In this document: positions 6,185 through 8,106 of the stretch, piece by piece
Numbering within the stretch: the first letter of the stretch is position 1
How the letters are laid out: every line of letters starts with the position of its first letter
NCBI GenBank assembly: GCA_027005175.1
Contig: JALTMC010000694.1
Span: 3,966-12,071, forward strand
DNA from: Myxococcales bacterium
Lineage (GTDB): Bacteria; Myxococcota_C; UBA6777
DNA: 8,106 bases
Direction of reading: 5' to 3'
Made by a program: the position numbers and the translations under genes
Notes under the pieces: model-generated
Seen by the model: only the letters and a program-made list of their open reading frames with translations
Database searches by the model: none
Told to the model about the DNA's origin: nothing

Positions 6185-8106
6185 ATGTTCGGAAGACGCC
6201 GCGATACCGTTCAATGGTTGGAGCATGGTCGGGCTTTATTACTTCGGGGGAAAGGGAGTTCTGCGGAAGCAGCGTTTGGCCGTGTTTTGAAAGAGCAGCC
6301 TCACAATATAAGTGCATTAAAAGGTTTGATGGAAGTTTGGCTTTTGCAAGGAAAGTCACACAAAGTGATTGAATTTTTTGACTCACTTCCTCGGGTACAG
6401 CAAGACCGTTGGCATGAGTTATTGTTGATCGCTTTGACGATGCAGGTAGGGCACTTAAAAGTAGAGGGATACTTGGAGTGGTTGCGTTTGCCTGCTCAGC
6501 TTCCCGAGCGGCTTGAGGGAATTCGGAAGCTGGCTGCGAACTATACAAAGTGTGGTGCATTGGCCATTCAATGGGTGGAGTCTGCTCTTCTTGCGTATGA
6601 GATCGAGGAGGCGAATCACGGACTTCGTCAGTTGCGGGATGCAGAGCCTCGTGTTTCCCCGATGTTGGTTGCTCATTTGTATGCACAACGGGATGCTTTG
6701 CTTTTAAAAGAGAATCTGAATGTTGCAGAAGCCCTGCACAGTGCGGCTCAAATCGAAGATCCGGAGATTCGCCTTGCGTCATTGCTTCCTTGGGCGAGAA
6801 AGATGATGTCGTTGGCACCGTTGCAACGGGATGTTGGGGTTGCCTATCTTGAGAAAGGCGAGCCTGAGGTCGCGATGCGTTATTTGAATCGCGCGGTGAA
6901 TGCCAATCCTTACTGGGTGAACGCCTGGGTGGAGTTGGGTCTGGCTTCGATGGCGGCCTGGCGTTTGGTTCGTGCACGAGAAGCATTTTTTCGTGCGATG
7001 AATTTGAGTGATAGTCCATGGATTGGTGCTCTTCATGAGGAGATCGAGATCAAGTTGATCGAGTCTCCTGAGTTGTCGCGAATGGAGCCCGCTCTTGATC
7101 GGCTTGTGGCTCGTGATCCTTCTGGAGCGATTGAGCCTTTGCAACGTGCGATGGAGATCAATGACAAGCACCTTGAGATTCATTGGTTGATGGGGCGAGC
7201 CTATAGTGAAATGGGTGAACTTAGCCGCTCCACTTCGTATCTTCGCGAGGTCTGGCAGAGGGCATCTGCTTCTGAGGAGGCTTCCTCTCTGCTTCCTCAA
7301 GTGCAAGCCCTGTTAGAGAAGGATCTCCATGCTCGGTACCTTTCGTTGATCTCGGACGATTGGGCTGAGGAGGCCGTTGACATGCTGGACGAAGTTCTTT
7401 CGATGGGTGTAAAGAGTTCATTGCTGGATGAAGACCGTCGTCTGGCGCGGCGGATGATGGATGGAGAACTTTCGGTTGAGGCTGTTCTGATGTATGAAGC
7501 GGGGCGACCGCTTCAGGACGAACTTACTTTTGATTGTAGGCGTCAACTTCAGGGTGCTCTCTCCCTTGCTCCTTCTTTTCCAGAGGCACGTATCGCCAAC
7601 GCTGTGTTGCTTGGTGAAGCGGGTGACCTTCAACTGGCTTGGGATGAAATGCTCGCGGTGCGAGAAGAGGTTGAGCCAAAAGAGTTGGTCTTGTTTCATT
7701 TGGCTGGTGTTGCATTTTTGCTTCAAGATCTGGAAACGGCGGAGTCTCTTTGGCAACATTGTGCTGAATCCACACAAGCTCCCTGGTCTCATCTGGCTGC
7801 AAAAAATATCTTAAGTATCCACTCCGGAAATGATGCGATGCTGACGACTATCGCTCTGCCAACCTATGTACAGTCTGTTGCGTTCTCCAAGTCTCAGGAT
7901 ATCGGTATTACTCCGAGCTTACCTTCTCGGGAGGAACTTCTTTTTGAGATCTCTGCTTCGGCAGAGATGAACGCCTCTGATTTCCCGTTGGAACAGGCTA
8001 TTGAAGAAGCAGCTCTTGCGGTTCCGAGGCTATCCTCGTTGGCTCCGGGAAGTCAGAGCCCACCTCGTGATGAAGTCTCCTCTCTTTTCTCCGCAGAGAA
8101 AAGTAC
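6185..8106 (+). CDS. Large TPR-type repeat protein (partial; C-terminus beyond right edge)
   Basis: The frame is open for 640 codons to the window edge. The protein begins MFGRRRD, has no signal peptide or membrane segment, and is almost wholly alpha-helical, so it is likely cytoplasmic. The clearest TPR unit is QRDVGVAYLEKGEPEVAMRY (214-233) with LNRAVNANP after it. Further units are near 11-40, 247-275, 314-327 plus 331-356, and 456-489. TPR arrays bind partner proteins; none can be named. From about 550 on the helical pattern fades into a Ser/Pro-rich, acidic stretch, suggesting a linker to another domain past the edge. The ATG at 6185 is chosen because GGAGA at 6174-6178 is the only good ribosome site. 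In-frame ATGs at 6149, 6167, 6179 and 6182 are alternatives and would add at most 12 residues. It is transcribed away from the membrane-protein gene, so a functional link is possible but unproven. Confidence 0.8.
   Translation, partial: MFGRRRDTVQWLEHGRALLLRGKGSSAEAAFGRVLKEQPHNISALKGLMEVWLLQGKSHKVIEFFDSLPRVQQDRWHELLLIALTMQVGHLKVEGYLEWLRLPAQLPERLEGIRKLAANYTKCGALAIQWVESALLAYEIEEANHGLRQLRDAEPRVSPMLVAHLYAQRDALLLKENLNVAEALHSAAQIEDPEIRLASLLPWARKMMSLAPLQRDVGVAYLEKGEPEVAMRYLNRAVNANPYWVNAWVELGLASMAAWRLVRAREAFFRAMNLSDSPWIGALHEEIEIKLIESPELSRMEPALDRLVARDPSGAIEPLQRAMEINDKHLEIHWLMGRAYSEMGELSRSTSYLREVWQRASASEEASSLLPQVQALLEKDLHARYLSLISDDWAEEAVDMLDEVLSMGVKSSLLDEDRRLARRMMDGELSVEAVLMYEAGRPLQDELTFDCRRQLQGALSLAPSFPEARIANAVLLGEAGDLQLAWDEMLAVREEVEPKELVLFHLAGVAFLLQDLETAESLWQHCAESTQAPWSHLAAKNILSIHSGNDAMLTTIALPTYVQSVAFSKSQDIGITPSLPSREELLFEISASAEMNASDFPLEQAIEEAALAVPRLSSLAPGSQSPPRDEVSSLFSAEKS

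Noticed and set aside
5982-7019. A 345-codon open frame on the minus strand
   Set aside because: It lies opposite the longer TPR-type gene. Its translation is low-complexity Pro/Ser/His/Gln-rich with no domain, as expected from the antisense of a Leu/Glu/Arg-rich helical protein, and the plus-strand frame continues unbroken to the window edge with clear TPR units.

Overview
This window looks like a chromosomal stretch from a Gram-negative bacterium of moderate GC content. Bacterial Shine-Dalgarno sites precede most starts, the genes are tightly spaced, and there are no introns. The exported alpha-2-macroglobulin-like protein and the integral-membrane alkane hydroxylase suggest a free-living proteobacterial or Myxococcota-like lineage. 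That taxonomic guess is weak because no marker gene is present.

Layout: (1) Positions 1-3144, minus strand: the first 1048 codons of a very large exported protein of the bacterial alpha-2-macroglobulin type, cut by the left edge before its thioester region. (2) 3284-3844 and 3878-4972, minus strand: a TetR-family regulator and an AlkB-type alkane 1-monooxygenase. They probably form one transcription unit, alkB first, 33 bp apart. (3) 4973-5251: the alkB control region, with a plausible sigma70-type promoter, two near-identical 12-mers one 21-bp step apart, and three copies of a TTAGTT..ATAA motif, one lying on the proposed -10 box. It also holds 32-bp tandem repeats that sit just past the stop codon of the next gene. 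(4) 5252-5887, minus strand: an unrecognised 211-residue multi-pass membrane protein with internal repeats and a tandemly duplicated start. (5) 5888-6184: a divergent intergenic region. (6) 6185-8106, plus strand: the first 640 codons of a large cytoplasmic TPR-type repeat protein, cut by the right edge.

How the parts may work together: AlkB would oxidise the terminal carbon of medium- or long-chain alkanes at the inner membrane, and the TetR protein is the obvious candidate to control its own operon. No rubredoxin or rubredoxin reductase is present, so the electron donors must be encoded elsewhere. The alpha-2-macroglobulin-like gene and the membrane-protein/TPR pair have no evident functional link to alkane oxidation. 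I see no mobile element, CRISPR array, tRNA or rRNA. No wholly new system is evident; the most testable oddities are a 9-bp homopolymer that could switch the macroglobulin gene off, the repeat-rich alkB promoter, and the repeat-flanked membrane protein.
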